This document shows, piece by piece, positions 31,662-40,871 of a stretch of DNA of 40,871 bases (positions within the stretch are counted from its first letter, which is position 1; each line of letters begins with the position of its first letter). The stretch comes from Firmicutes bacterium HGW-Firmicutes-11. Lineage in GTDB: Bacteria; Bacillota; Clostridia; Peptostreptococcales; Anaerovoracaceae. The notes below the pieces were generated by a model. That model did no database searches, was not told the DNA's origin, and saw only the letters and a list, made by a program, of their open reading frames with translations. The stretch covers positions 1 to 40,871 of the forward strand of contig PHAE01000017.1 in NCBI GenBank assembly GCA_002840285.1, written 5' to 3'. The position numbers and the translations under genes are program-made.

Positions 31662-31973
31662 GTGGCGATCGAACAAATCAAAAAAATCAAAGAAATCGAA
31701 GACCAGGCAGATCAAGTCCGGCGAAAAGCCCAAGGCGATGGAAAGCAGATGGTTTTGGATGCGGAAAAGGAAGCGGCACGCCTTGTGGATCAAGCCAGAA
31801 AGGATGCAGCCAACGCTTACAAAGATGCTCTGACAAAGGCGGAGGCAGAGGCCGATGCGGTGTACGCAGAGATCCTGGAAAAGGCCAAATCGGTATGCGA
31901 TGTCATCAGCGAAGCCGCTGAAAAGAACCAGGAGGCCGCTGTAACAAAAATTATAGGAAGGGTTGTGAAATAG
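31662..31973 (+). CDS. V-type ATPase peripheral stalk subunit G/H
   Basis: This 103-residue, highly charged, almost wholly helical protein has alanine/lysine/glutamate heptads, as in the peripheral-stalk subunit (NtpF of Enterococcus hirae, AhaH of archaea) that pairs with subunit E. Position before subunit I supports this. The start is GTG with GGAGG upstream. The next gene begins one base after its stop. Confidence 0.8.
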   Translation: MAIEQIKKIKEIEDQADQVRRKAQGDGKQMVLDAEKEAARLVDQARKDAANAYKDALTKAEAEADAVYAEILEKAKSVCDVISEAAEKNQEAAVTKIIGRVVK

Positions 31974-31974
31974 C

Positions 31975-33939
31975 GTGTCAATCGCCAGAATGAAACAATT
32001 GACCGCCATCGGCCACTCTTCTGTTCGAGCGGAACTGATGGAGCAGCTTATGACCCTTGGGGTCGTAGAGATTTCCGATCAGGAAGCAAAACTGGGGGAA
32101 AGTGAATGGAAAGCGCTGGTCAAAACCGACCGTAACGATGGTTCCGTCGGTCGTTATGACAACTGGATCAACCGCACGACCCAGGCCCTGGAAGCACTTG
32201 AAAAGTACGGCACCGAGAAGAAACCGTTGTTCAAGACCCGGGCGCCGATCACGCTTGCCGCGTTTGAGGACTCCCTGAAGGAACGTCATCAGATCGAGAA
32301 AAACACAGAGATTTTGACGGTTTACAGCAACAAGCTGGCGGAGCTTCAGGCGACACAAAACAAGCTGGAGGCGTCCCGCATGGGACTGATCCCTTGGAAA
32401 GAGTATGACCTTCCTCTTGAACTCAAGGAGACCAAAGAGGTGGACATCATTCTCGGCGGCATTCCCTCTGCGGCAAATCCAGACCTTCTCAAGCAGGAAG
32501 TGCTTGCGGCAACAGAGGAATGTACCTTTGAGCTGGTCAACGGCGATTCGGAGCAGTATTACATCGCCATTCTCTGTACGAAAGCGGTGCGCCAGGAGAT
32601 CGACGAGATACTCAAGGGATACGGTTTCAACCGCGCCCAGTTTGGTGATCTCTCCGGTTCGGCATCGAAAAACATCACAATGATCGATGAAAAGCTCGCC
32701 GTCATCGAAGGAGAGAGAGCCAAAGTCATTGAAGGCATACAGGGAATGGAAGGGGAGCGGCAGAACTTTGAATTGCTCCACGATTATCTTGTGCTCAAGA
32801 GAGACCGGGCAATGATCCGGGAGCGGTTGCTCATCACAAAGCAGACATTCTACTTGGATGGCTGGTTTCCCGCCGCAGCGACAGCGAAAGTGGAAGCGCT
32901 GCTCACAGAAAAGGAATGCTACTATACGATCCGCGAGCCGGAAAAAGGGGAAGAAACGCCGGTATTGCTTCTCAACGGCAGTATGACCGGGCCTTTCGAA
33001 GCCATCACCAGACTCTATTCTCTACCGGATTCCAGAGGGATCGACGCGACTCCTTTCTTTGCTATTTTCTACGCGATCTTCTTTGGCATGATGCTCAGCG
33101 ATGCGGCATATGGCGTGATCCTTACGGTTTCTACGTTTCTGATCCTGAAAAAATTCAAACTGGAAGGTATGGCAGGACGCCTGATGAAGATGTTCTTTTA
33201 CTGCGGCATCTCAACGACGATCTGGGGCATCCTGTTTGGCGGTTATTTCGGCGATCTGATCACCGTGGTTGCAGCCACATTTTTCAATGCCGACGTGGTG
33301 ATCCCGGCGCTTTGGTTTGCGCCGATGGAAGACCCGATGAAGCTTCTGATGTTTTCCTTTATACTAGGAGGGATCCACATCTTCCTGGGCATGGCGCTGG
33401 ATGGCTATCTTTCCATCAAGGATGGACGGCCGATGGATGCGGTGTTCGATATCGGTCTTTGGTACATTCTTCTGATCGGCCTGGTGCTGCTTCTCGCAGG
33501 CGTCAGCCCTGACATCGGCAAATGGATGTCGATCGTCGGTGCGGTTGGGATCCTGGTGACCGGAGGCCGGCACAACAAAGGGATCGGCCGCATCACCGGA
33601 GGCCTCAGCAGCCTCTACGGGATCACCGGCTACTTGTCCGATGTCCTGTCCTACTCGAGGCTTCTGGCCTTGGGCCTTGCGACCGGCGTTATCGCCTCGG
33701 TCGTCAACACCATGGGTTCCCTGGCCGGCGGCGGCATCACCGGAGTCATTCTGATGATCATCGCCTTTTCCATCGGCCATAGCTATAATATCGCGATCAA
33801 CGCCCTGGGCTCCTTCGTCCACTCATGCCGGCTTCAGTACGTGGAATTCTTTGGTAAGTTCTACAAGAGCGGCGGAGAAGCTTTTGAACCGTTTCGTGAA
33901 AAAACAAAATACGTTGAAATTTTAAGGGAGGATCACTAA
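31975..33939 (+). CDS. ntpI: V-type ATPase subunit I (membrane stator, a-subunit)
   Basis: Subunit I forms the ion half-channels and holds the stator. Its 654 residues split into a soluble N-terminal arm with coiled coils (1-330) and a membrane half with about eight helices (350-620). The latter contains FAIFYAIFFGMMLSDAAYG and SYSRLLALGLATGVIA, where the arginine is the essential channel residue. The start is GTG with GGAAGGG upstream, one base after the stalk gene. Confidence 0.93.
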   Translation: MSIARMKQLTAIGHSSVRAELMEQLMTLGVVEISDQEAKLGESEWKALVKTDRNDGSVGRYDNWINRTTQALEALEKYGTEKKPLFKTRAPITLAAFEDSLKERHQIEKNTEILTVYSNKLAELQATQNKLEASRMGLIPWKEYDLPLELKETKEVDIILGGIPSAANPDLLKQEVLAATEECTFELVNGDSEQYYIAILCTKAVRQEIDEILKGYGFNRAQFGDLSGSASKNITMIDEKLAVIEGERAKVIEGIQGMEGERQNFELLHDYLVLKRDRAMIRERLLITKQTFYLDGWFPAAATAKVEALLTEKECYYTIREPEKGEETPVLLLNGSMTGPFEAITRLYSLPDSRGIDATPFFAIFYAIFFGMMLSDAAYGVILTVSTFLILKKFKLEGMAGRLMKMFFYCGISTTIWGILFGGYFGDLITVVAATFFNADVVIPALWFAPMEDPMKLLMFSFILGGIHIFLGMALDGYLSIKDGRPMDAVFDIGLWYILLIGLVLLLAGVSPDIGKWMSIVGAVGILVTGGRHNKGIGRITGGLSSLYGITGYLSDVLSYSRLLALGLATGVIASVVNTMGSLAGGGITGVILMIIAFSIGHSYNIAINALGSFVHSCRLQYVEFFGKFYKSGGEAFEPFREKTKYVEILREDH

Positions 33940-34437
<498 letters not shown>

Positions 34438-34447
34438 GGATGGTACA

Positions 34448-35026
34448 ATGAGCATAGAAACAATCACTGAAAAAATCCAAAAGGCCGCTGGCGAAGAAGC
34501 AGCAGCATTGATCGCCAAAGCCCAGGCCGAGCGGGACGACATCCTTGGCAAAGCGTCAAAGCAAGCCGATGCCATCCGCAAGGAAATGGAAAAAAAGGCA
34601 GCCCAGGACGGGATCCTCTTCAAGGAGAGGAAAGTCTCCGTCGCCGAGCTGGAAGCCCGTAAACTGGAGCTTGCCACCAAGCAGACGGCCATCTCCAGAA
34701 GCTTTGCTTTGGCGTTGGAACAGCTGTCCTCCATGGACCAGAACGCTTACGTCGCGTTGTTGGTCAAAGCAGTCAGCGAAGCCGGCGTGAACGACGGCGA
34801 GCTTTTGTTCAACTCGAAGGACCGGGGATCCATCGGCCAGAAGGTCGTTGACGAAGTCAACGGAAACGATGACAAGGTCAAGGTAACGCTTTCCGAAGAC
34901 ACGATCGATGCAAAGGGCGGCTTCGTTCTACGCAAAGGCTCCATGGAGATCAACGCAACGCTGGAAACCATGGTGAACGCGGTCAAGGAAGCGGTGACAC
35001 CGGAGGTCGTCGAGGCACTATTCTAA
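34448..35026 (+). CDS. ntpE: V-type ATPase subunit E (peripheral stalk)
   Basis: This 192-residue protein has a long N-terminal helix rich in Ala, Lys, Glu and Gln (1-85). A compact C-terminal domain (100-192) contains the family-typical GGFVLRKGSMEINATLE. It pairs with the G/H subunit to form the peripheral stalk that ties the A3B3 head to subunit I. It lies 10 nt after ntpK and 13 nt before ntpC. Confidence 0.88.
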   Translation: MSIETITEKIQKAAGEEAAALIAKAQAERDDILGKASKQADAIRKEMEKKAAQDGILFKERKVSVAELEARKLELATKQTAISRSFALALEQLSSMDQNAYVALLVKAVSEAGVNDGELLFNSKDRGSIGQKVVDEVNGNDDKVKVTLSEDTIDAKGGFVLRKGSMEINATLETMVNAVKEAVTPEVVEALF

Positions 35027-35039
35027 AGGAGGAAAGACG

Positions 35040-36050
35040 TTGGCAAGCAACAGCGGAACCAAAGATCACATATTCGCTTCCTCCAGGGTGCGCAGCGTAG
35101 AAAAGAACCTGTTATCCCGTGAAAAGGCCGAGGCGATGATCGATAGCAAAACACCGGCGGAAGCTCTGAAGATCCTCTACGATCTCGGATATGGCGAAGG
35201 CGCCGATCCGGTCCCGGCGGAAAAGTTTGGAGAGTTGCTGGCGGAGGAGACGAAAAAGACCTATTCTTTCATACGGGGGATCGCTCCGGAAGAATCGGAT
35301 CTTTACGCCTTCCTCTATCCCTACGACTATCACAACCTCAAAGTGTTGATCAAGGCCGAACTTCAGGATTCAGATCCTGAGCCATTTTTGATCGATGTGG
35401 GAACCATCGAAGCGGGACGACTTGCAGCAATGTACCGGGATAGGGATTTTGTTGGGATGACGTCGATGATGAAGGAAGCGGTCCTGGAAGTTCTGGATGT
35501 GTTCGCCAGGACCAAGGATCCCCAGACGATTGATTTCATATTGGACAAGGCCTGTTATCGTGAAATGACCGAGTCGGCAGCAGCCACAGGAAACGCCTAT
35601 ATCATTGGGTACGTCCAGCTTTTGATCGACACGATCAATCTGAAGACCTTCGTGCGGCTTCGGCAGATGAAGAAGTCTTGGGATGTGTTTTCCCAGGTAT
35701 TTCTCCCCGGCGGAAAAATACAGGAAAAGCTGTTTGTGAACAGTTACGATGAGCCCTATGAGCAGTTTGCCGACCGGATGGTGCCTTATGGATTGGACAA
35801 GGCTATGTCGGAAGGCGGAGCTATGATCCGGGAGTCCTGGAGATTCACGGCTCTAGAGCGTCTCTTGGACAACGCGCTCATGGAGTATGCAAAAGGCGCC
35901 AAGTACATTTCCTTCGGGATCGAACCCCTGGCAGCGTATCTGATTGCCAAGGAAGGGGAGATGCGGACGGTTCGCATCGCGATGACCGGCTTGATCCAAG
36001 GGCTATCCAGGGAAATGATGGCAGAAAGGTTGAGGGAAACCTATGTTTAA
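35040..36050 (+). CDS. ntpC: V-type ATPase subunit C (central stalk to ring connector)
   Basis: This 336-residue, mostly helical protein of the V-ATPase C/d family caps the K ring and connects it to the central stalk. SSRVRSVEKNLLS near the N-terminus, YDYHNLKVLIKAEL and the C-terminal PLAAYLIAKEGEMRTVRI are typical. The start is TTG, supported by AGGAGG 7 nt upstream, with no ATG nearby. Its end overlaps the next gene by 8 nt. Confidence 0.9.
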   Translation: MASNSGTKDHIFASSRVRSVEKNLLSREKAEAMIDSKTPAEALKILYDLGYGEGADPVPAEKFGELLAEETKKTYSFIRGIAPEESDLYAFLYPYDYHNLKVLIKAELQDSDPEPFLIDVGTIEAGRLAAMYRDRDFVGMTSMMKEAVLEVLDVFARTKDPQTIDFILDKACYREMTESAAATGNAYIIGYVQLLIDTINLKTFVRLRQMKKSWDVFSQVFLPGGKIQEKLFVNSYDEPYEQFADRMVPYGLDKAMSEGGAMIRESWRFTALERLLDNALMEYAKGAKYISFGIEPLAAYLIAKEGEMRTVRIAMTGLIQGLSREMMAERLRETYV

Positions 36051-36363
36051 GATCGGTGTGATCGGCGACAGGGACAGTGTCCTCGGCTTCAAGGCCGTGG
36101 GACTCGACGTGTTTCCCTGCAAGGATCAGGAAGAGGCAAAAGACGTTTTGGTGCGGATCGCCAAAGAATCCTACGCGATCATCTACATCACAGAGCGTTT
36201 TTATAAAGACATGTTGGAAGAAATCGCCAAATACGAAGATATGCGCATCCCTGCAGTCGTTCCTATTCCGGGAATCGACGGAAGCTACGGCATTGGCATG
36301 GCCAATCTGAAAAAAGCGGTAGAACGGGCAGTCGGCGCAGACATACTCTTCGGCAACGAATAA
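36043..36363 (+). CDS. V-type ATPase subunit F (central stalk)
   Basis: This 106-residue protein has a Rossmann-like fold, beginning [20 protein letters not shown], the hallmark of the family (called NtpG in Enterococcus). It binds subunit D in the central stalk. [14 protein letters not shown] and [17 protein letters not shown] are further typical segments. It overlaps ntpC by 8 nt. Confidence 0.92.
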   Translation: MFKIGVIGDRDSVLGFKAVGLDVFPCKDQEEAKDVLVRIAKESYAIIYITERFYKDMLEEIAKYEDMRIPAVVPIPGIDGSYGIGMANLKKAVERAVGADILFGNE

Positions 36364-36389
36364 ACAGGAAAAGGCAGGTGACTCAAAAA

Positions 36390-38159
36390 GTGAACCAAGG
36401 TAAGATCGTAAAAGTGTCCGGACCGTTGGTCGTAGCGGAAGGCATGCAGGGAGCAGACATGTTCGACGTGGTACGAGTCGGCGAGCAAGGTCTGATCGGT
36501 GAGATCATCGAAATGCGCGGAGGCGCAGCATCCATCCAGGTCTACGAAGAGACCGCCGGGCTCGGCCCGGGAGCAAAAGTGGTGACCACTGGCGTCCCTC
36601 TTTCCGTTGAGCTTGGACCGGGCATGATCGAGAGCATTTACGACGGTATCCAGCGGCCCCTGACCGAGCTTCTGAAGATCTCCGGCTCCAACATCACCCG
36701 AGGCATCGACGCCAAGCCCCTGAACAGGGAAAAGAAGTGGACCTTTGTCCCAACGGTGGCGGTCGGCGACGAGATCGAAGCCGGCGACATCATCGGAACG
36801 GTGCAGGAAACCATCATCGTCGAGCTGAAGATCATGGTGCCATACCGGATCAAAGGTATCGTCAGAGAGATCAAGAGCGGCGATTTTACCGTGGAAGATA
36901 CGGTCTGTGTCGTGGAAACGCCGGATGGCAAGATGGAAGACATCACCATGATGCAGAAGTGGCCGGTCCGGAAAGGCCGTCCCTATAAAGAAAAACTGGT
37001 TCCGGAGATGCCCCTTCTCACCGGCCAGCGGGTCATCGACACCATGTTCCCCATCGCAAAGGGCGGCGTCGCTGCGGTCCCCGGACCTTTCGGAAGCGGC
37101 AAGACCGTCGTGCAGCACCAGCTGGCCAAGTGGGCGGAAGCCGACGTGGTCGTCTACATCGGCTGCGGCGAACGTGGAAACGAGATGACCGACGTACTGA
37201 TGGAATTCCCGGAACTGAAAGACCCGAAATCCGGCGAGCCCCTGATGAAACGGACCGTTCTCATTGCAAATACTTCCGACATGCCGGTTGCGGCGCGGGA
37301 AGCTTCCATCTATACCGGAATCACCATCGCTGAATACTATAGAGATATGGGATTCTCAGTGGCCCTGATGGCCGACTCCACCTCACGGTGGGCCGAGGCG
37401 CTTCGGGAAATGTCCGGCCGACTGGAAGAAATGCCTGGTGAAGAAGGCTATCCGGCCTACCTCGCCTCCCGGCTCGCCCAGTTCTACGAACGGGCCGGGC
37501 GGGTCATCAGCCTCGGCAAGGACGGCCGCGAGGGCGCCCTGTCGGCCATCGGCGCGGTTTCCCCTCCCGGCGGAGACATCTCCGAGCCGGTATCCCAGGC
37601 GACGCTGCGGATCGTCAAGGTGTTCTGGAGCCTGGATGCATCCCTTGCCTATTCCCGACATTTTCCAGCCATCAACTGGCTCAACAGCTATTCGCTCTAC
37701 GTGGACCGGCTGGCCAAGTGGTTTGCTGACAACGTAGACAAGGATTTCCCGGCGATGCGAAGCGAAACCATGAAGCTTCTCCAGGAAGAAGCGGAGTTGC
37801 AGGAGATCGTTCAGCTGGTCGGCCAGGACGCCTTGTCCTTCAGCGATCAGTTTAAGCTGGAATCCTGCAAGTCGATCCGGGAAGACTATCTGCATCAGAA
37901 CGCGTTCCACGACATCGACACCTACGCGTCGATGAACAAACAGAACCGACTTCTTCGCCTAATCCTCGAGTATTACCGTCAGGGAAGCGACGCCATCGAA
38001 AAGGGCGCCGACTACCATCCGCTAGTCAACCTCCCTATCCGGGAGACCATCGGCCGGTTCAAGTACATCGAAGAAAAAGACGTGGATGCAGAATACGACA
38101 GAGTCCTGGAAGAACTGACAAAGAACATTTCGGACCTGGTCAACGAGGGAGGAGAATAG
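36390..38159 (+). CDS. ntpA: V-type ATPase catalytic subunit A
   Basis: This is the ATP-binding catalytic subunit, about 589 residues. The Walker A motif GPFGSGKT is at 232-239, followed by the long non-homologous insert typical of V-type A subunits, [20 protein letters not shown], and the SPPGGD motif. I prefer GTG at 36390 ([18 protein letters not shown]) because AGGTGA lies 8 nt upstream and it matches the N-terminus of relatives; a GTG at 36378 would add four residues. ntpB follows the stop by one base. Confidence 0.95.
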   Translation: MNQGKIVKVSGPLVVAEGMQGADMFDVVRVGEQGLIGEIIEMRGGAASIQVYEETAGLGPGAKVVTTGVPLSVELGPGMIESIYDGIQRPLTELLKISGSNITRGIDAKPLNREKKWTFVPTVAVGDEIEAGDIIGTVQETIIVELKIMVPYRIKGIVREIKSGDFTVEDTVCVVETPDGKMEDITMMQKWPVRKGRPYKEKLVPEMPLLTGQRVIDTMFPIAKGGVAAVPGPFGSGKTVVQHQLAKWAEADVVVYIGCGERGNEMTDVLMEFPELKDPKSGEPLMKRTVLIANTSDMPVAAREASIYTGITIAEYYRDMGFSVALMADSTSRWAEALREMSGRLEEMPGEEGYPAYLASRLAQFYERAGRVISLGKDGREGALSAIGAVSPPGGDISEPVSQATLRIVKVFWSLDASLAYSRHFPAINWLNSYSLYVDRLAKWFADNVDKDFPAMRSETMKLLQEEAELQEIVQLVGQDALSFSDQFKLESCKSIREDYLHQNAFHDIDTYASMNKQNRLLRLILEYYRQGSDAIEKGADYHPLVNLPIRETIGRFKYIEEKDVDAEYDRVLEELTKNISDLVNEGGE

Positions 38160-38160
38160 G

Positions 38161-39552
38161 ATGATTAAGGAATATAGAACCATCTCCGAGGTAGCCGGTC
38201 CTCTGATGCTCGTCCGGGATGTGGAAAATGTCACCTACGACGAACTGGGAGAAATCGAGCTCCAAAACGGAGAAACCAGACAGTGTAAAGTGCTGGAGAT
38301 CAATGGCAGCAACGCCCTGGTCCAGCTCTTCGAAAGCGCTGCCGGTATCAACCTCGCCGACAGCAAAGTGCGGTTTCTCGGCCGGGGCATCGAGCTCGCT
38401 GTGTCCATGGACATGTTGGGCCGGGTTTTCGACGGCCTGGGTCGTCCCAAGGACGGCGGAGCCGAAGTCATTGCCGAAAAACGTCTGGACATCAACGGTC
38501 TACCCATGAACCCTGCAGCTCGTGACTATCCTGCGGAATTCATTCAGACCGGCGTTTCCGCCATCGACGGACTGAACACCCTGGTACGTGGCCAGAAGCT
38601 ACCGATCTTTTCCGGATCCGGTCTTCCCCACGCCAACCTGGCAGCGCAGATCGCCAGGCAGGCCAAGGTGCTCGGTACCGGTAGCAACTTCGCCGTTGTG
38701 TTTGCCGCCATCGGCATCACCTTCGAAGAAGCCGACTTCTTCATTTCCGACTTCAAGCGGACCGGCGCCATCGACCGTACCGTTTTATTCACCAACCTGG
38801 CCAACGACCCGGCGGTCGAGCGTATCGCCACCCCCCGGATCGCCCTGACTGCAGCGGAATACTTAGCGTTTGACAAAGGCATGCACGTGCTGGTCATCAT
38901 GACCGACATCACCAACTACGCTGAAGCCCTGCGGGAAGTATCTGCCGCCAGAAAAGAAGTTCCCGGACGGAGAGGCTACCCCGGTTACCTCTATACCGAC
39001 CTTGCCACTCTGTACGAGCGGGCCGGTCGGAAGAAGGGCTACGAAGGATCGATCACACTGATCCCGATCCTGACCATGCCGGAAGACGACAAGACCCACC
39101 CGATCCCCGACCTGACCGGATACATCACAGAAGGCCAGATCATACTCTCCCGGGATCTATACCGGAAGGGCATCGTTCCTCCAGTGGATGTACTCCCTTC
39201 CCTGTCCCGATTGAAGGACAAGGGAATCGGCAAAGGGAAAACCAGAGCCGACCACGCCGACACCATGAACCAACTCTTCGCGGTCTACTCTCGAGGCAAG
39301 CAGGCGAAGGAACTGATGGCGATCCTAGGCGAAGCCGCCCTGACCGACATCGATAAACTATACGCTAAATTTGCCGATGTATTCGAAAACAAATACGTTT
39401 CCCAGGGCTACGAGGCCAACCGGAGCATCGAAGAGACCCTGGATCTCGGCTGGGAACTCCTGAAGCTCATGCCCAGGGGAGAACTCAAGCGTATCAAGGA
39501 CGTTTTCCTGGATCAGCATTTCCCGAAATCGGGAGAAGAACCCAAAGAATAG
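38161..39552 (+). CDS. ntpB: V-type ATPase regulatory subunit B
   Basis: This 463-residue non-catalytic nucleotide-site subunit alternates with A in the head. It begins [20 protein letters not shown] and contains [20 protein letters not shown], where the Walker A is replaced ([13 protein letters not shown]), as in all B subunits. [20 protein letters not shown] is also typical. GGAGGAG precedes the ATG, 1 nt after ntpA. Confidence 0.95.
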   Translation: MIKEYRTISEVAGPLMLVRDVENVTYDELGEIELQNGETRQCKVLEINGSNALVQLFESAAGINLADSKVRFLGRGIELAVSMDMLGRVFDGLGRPKDGGAEVIAEKRLDINGLPMNPAARDYPAEFIQTGVSAIDGLNTLVRGQKLPIFSGSGLPHANLAAQIARQAKVLGTGSNFAVVFAAIGITFEEADFFISDFKRTGAIDRTVLFTNLANDPAVERIATPRIALTAAEYLAFDKGMHVLVIMTDITNYAEALREVSAARKEVPGRRGYPGYLYTDLATLYERAGRKKGYEGSITLIPILTMPEDDKTHPIPDLTGYITEGQIILSRDLYRKGIVPPVDVLPSLSRLKDKGIGKGKTRADHADTMNQLFAVYSRGKQAKELMAILGEAALTDIDKLYAKFADVFENKYVSQGYEANRSIEETLDLGWELLKLMPRGELKRIKDVFLDQHFPKSGEEPKE

Positions 39553-39566
39553 GGAGGTGATCGGGA

Positions 39567-40268
39567 ATGGCACGAATGAATGTGAACCCGACCAGAATGG
39601 TGCTCACCTCGCTGAAAAAGAAGCTTGCCGTCGCCACCAGAGGACACAAGCTGCTCAAGGACAAGCGGGACGAGCTGATGAAGCAGTTCCTCGAACTGGC
39701 CAGACAAAACAAAGTGCTCCGGGAAGATGTGGAACATCAACTTTCTGATGTCTATAAGAACTTTGCCATCGCCAACGCGGTGATGTCCAAAGAGATGATG
39801 GAAGAAGCGTTGATGTTTCCCAAACAGGGAGTTTCCATAAAAGTAGGGCACAAGAACGTCATGAGCGTCGATGTTCCGGTATTTGATTTCACAACGACCA
39901 CAGAAGATGATACCGACATCTACCCTTACGGCTTTGCCACCACCTCCGGCGAACTGGACAAGGCCATCGACAAGCTGGCCCAGGTCTTCCCCGCCTTGCT
40001 GACTCTGGCTGCCATGGAAAAGGAAGCCAGCCTCCTGGCGGAAGAGATCGAAAAGACGAGACGCCGGGTCAACGCCCTGGAATACGTCATGATCCCCCAG
40101 CTTCAGGAGACCATCAAATACATCAAGATGAAGCTGGACGAAAACGAGCGTGGCAACCAGACCCGGCTCATGAAAGTCAAAGACATGATGATCGCCGCCG
40201 CCATCCGCGAAAAGCAAGCCGCTGACGCCGCCGCCCTCGCCGACTACCGGGCCAAACAAGCCCAGTAG
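39567..40268 (+). CDS. ntpD: V-type ATPase subunit D (central rotor axle)
   Basis: This 233-residue protein has long N- and C-terminal helices forming the coiled-coil axle inside the A3B3 head. It begins [19 protein letters not shown], and the C-terminal half carries [20 protein letters not shown], both strong family signatures. GGGAGGTGA precedes the ATG. It is the last gene of the operon and ends in an alanine-rich tail about 20 residues longer than usual. Confidence 0.93.
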   Translation: MARMNVNPTRMVLTSLKKKLAVATRGHKLLKDKRDELMKQFLELARQNKVLREDVEHQLSDVYKNFAIANAVMSKEMMEEALMFPKQGVSIKVGHKNVMSVDVPVFDFTTTTEDDTDIYPYGFATTSGELDKAIDKLAQVFPALLTLAAMEKEASLLAEEIEKTRRRVNALEYVMIPQLQETIKYIKMKLDENERGNQTRLMKVKDMMIAAAIREKQAADAAALADYRAKQAQ

Positions 40269-40349
40269 CCCAGCCCAGCCTCGGCCAAGCCTAGCCTCGA
40301 CCCTGGCCCATGCCCGCCGACCGGCCAGTGGCCGTATATTCAAAAGTAC

Positions 40350-40379
40350 GATCGCAGCTTCCGCACAGGGGCTGCGATC
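40350..40379 (+). terminator. Hairpin after the V-ATPase operon
   Basis: GATCGCAGC (40350-40358) and GCTGCGATC (40371-40379) enclose a 12-nt loop, followed by a weak TCTTCCTT tract. It probably ends the operon transcript. Confidence 0.65.
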
Positions 40380-40435
40380 TTCCTTATGGCCCCACCACTT
40401 ATCTTGGTCCTCGAATTTATCTTTTTGCGCCTGAC

Positions 40436-40737
40436 TATCTTTTTTGCACAAACCAAGAACGCTAGGATATGAACTAGCTTGAATTTCGGGATTTCATCGG
40501 TGCGCGCCGGCTGGCGCGTTCCTTATTTCAGTCCGAACTATCTTTCTTGCACACTCCTTGTTTGCTGGGATATCCGAATCGATGGTGACCTGGAAAATCC
40601 GTATCCCAGACGTGATGAGTTGTGTCGAAAAGATAAATCAGAACGACTTTGGCCTAAAAAGTGTCGAAATCGGGGCAATGGAGTCAACCTAGTCCGATTT
40701 TTTTATCCCATGAGACAAAATTAGTGTCGAAAAGATA
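40436..40737 (+). repeat. 302-bp repeat element, copy 2, with four 34-bp sites
   Basis: This is a diverged copy of 27709-28009 with four 34-bp sites at 40436-40469, 40539-40572, 40602-40635 and 40704-40737. The first two are on the plus strand and the last two on the minus strand, with start spacings of 103, 63 and 102 bp. The shared site reads TATCTTTTYGACACA at one end and TGGGATA at the other. The sequence between sites 1 and 2 also keeps a GC-rich hairpin (40503-40518). An 81-codon open frame across this element looks spurious. Confidence 0.65.
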
Positions 40738-40770
40738 GTTTGGCCGCGACAAACAGATGAGCGAGCCGCC

Positions 40771-40794
40771 CGCAGCCTCTGCACAGGGGCTGCG
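40771..40794 (+). terminator. Second hairpin, near-copy of 40353-40377
   Basis: CGCAGC (40771-40776) and GCTGCG (40789-40794) enclose a 12-nt loop that matches the hairpin at 40353-40376 apart from two transitions. The flanking sequence after it is also similar (GATTTCC and GATCTTCC). The two copies bracket the repeat element. Confidence 0.55.
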
Positions 40795-40871
40795 ATTTCC
40801 ATTGGGTCAGAAATTCTGCTCGTTAAGGCCTTGTCACTGGCCGTTTGCGCAGATTTCACAATATTCTGTGT

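Noticed and set aside
40479-40724. 81-codon open frame after the V-ATPase operon
   Set aside because: It runs across the repeat element with its inverted 34-bp sites, and copy 1 does not keep the frame.

Overview
The window looks like a chromosome segment from an anaerobic member of the Clostridia (Bacillota). The evidence is a SCIFF peptide with its radical SAM maturase (17003-15524, minus strand), a complete V-type ATPase operon with a Na+-binding-type rotor subunit, a ferredoxin-dependent 2-oxoacid oxidoreductase, a CoA-acylating aldehyde dehydrogenase of the Clostridium kluyveri SucD type, a short cobalamin-dependent MetH, and strong AGGAGG ribosome binding sites. No 16S rRNA is present, so the species cannot be named.

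Positions 86-9093 are an integrated phage-satellite-like element. It sits in a tRNA-Arg(CCT) gene (minus strand, 9124-9049) and is bounded by a 45-bp direct repeat (86-130 and 9049-9093) that reaches from the anticodon loop to the encoded CCA. The element restores the tRNA 3' end and brings a new terminator. From left to right it carries: an AT-rich three-gene cassette (ART-like toxin, small presumed antitoxin, SecB-like chaperone) resembling a CmdTAC toxin-antitoxin-chaperone defence system; a tyrosine integrase with an inserted HTH; divergent repressor and Cro-like genes around TGTACA operators; an excisionase-like gene and a replication initiator; small unknown genes; and then a GC-richer block with an HK97 major capsid protein followed by a prohead protease. 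No portal, terminase, tail or lysis gene is seen, so the element resembles a capsid-carrying phage-inducible island reduced to its shell genes.

Positions 9125-27278 are chromosomal housekeeping and metabolism. They hold a small membrane protein, cvpA, tadA, a surface-anchored Ig-like protein and a GntR/FCD regulator. The regulator is followed by its probable palindromic operator, a strikingly structured leader, and a four-gene 2-oxoacid:ferredoxin oxidoreductase operon. Next come the SCIFF peptide and its maturase on the minus strand, divergent from a long plus-strand run: glnS, fumC, acylating aldehyde dehydrogenase, truA, metF, metH, dCMP deaminase and a TagO/WecA-type sugar-phosphate transferase. 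Many of these genes are joined by ATGA or a few bases, which suggests one transcription unit.

Positions 27279-31200 are looser: a gene-poor stretch with a 301-bp repeat element, wecB, a leader region with inverted and 41-bp tandem repeats, and a MATE exporter. Positions 31227-40380 are a V-type ATPase operon behind a clear promoter, in the order AtpI-like, G/H, I, K, E, C, F, A, B, D. Beyond it lies a second copy of the roughly 300-bp element, bracketed by two near-identical hairpins.

The best candidates for something new are the CmdTAC-like cassette inside a minimal satellite, the repeat element built from four 34-bp sites in a right-right-left-left order at fixed spacing, and the nested hairpin leader upstream of the oxidoreductase operon.
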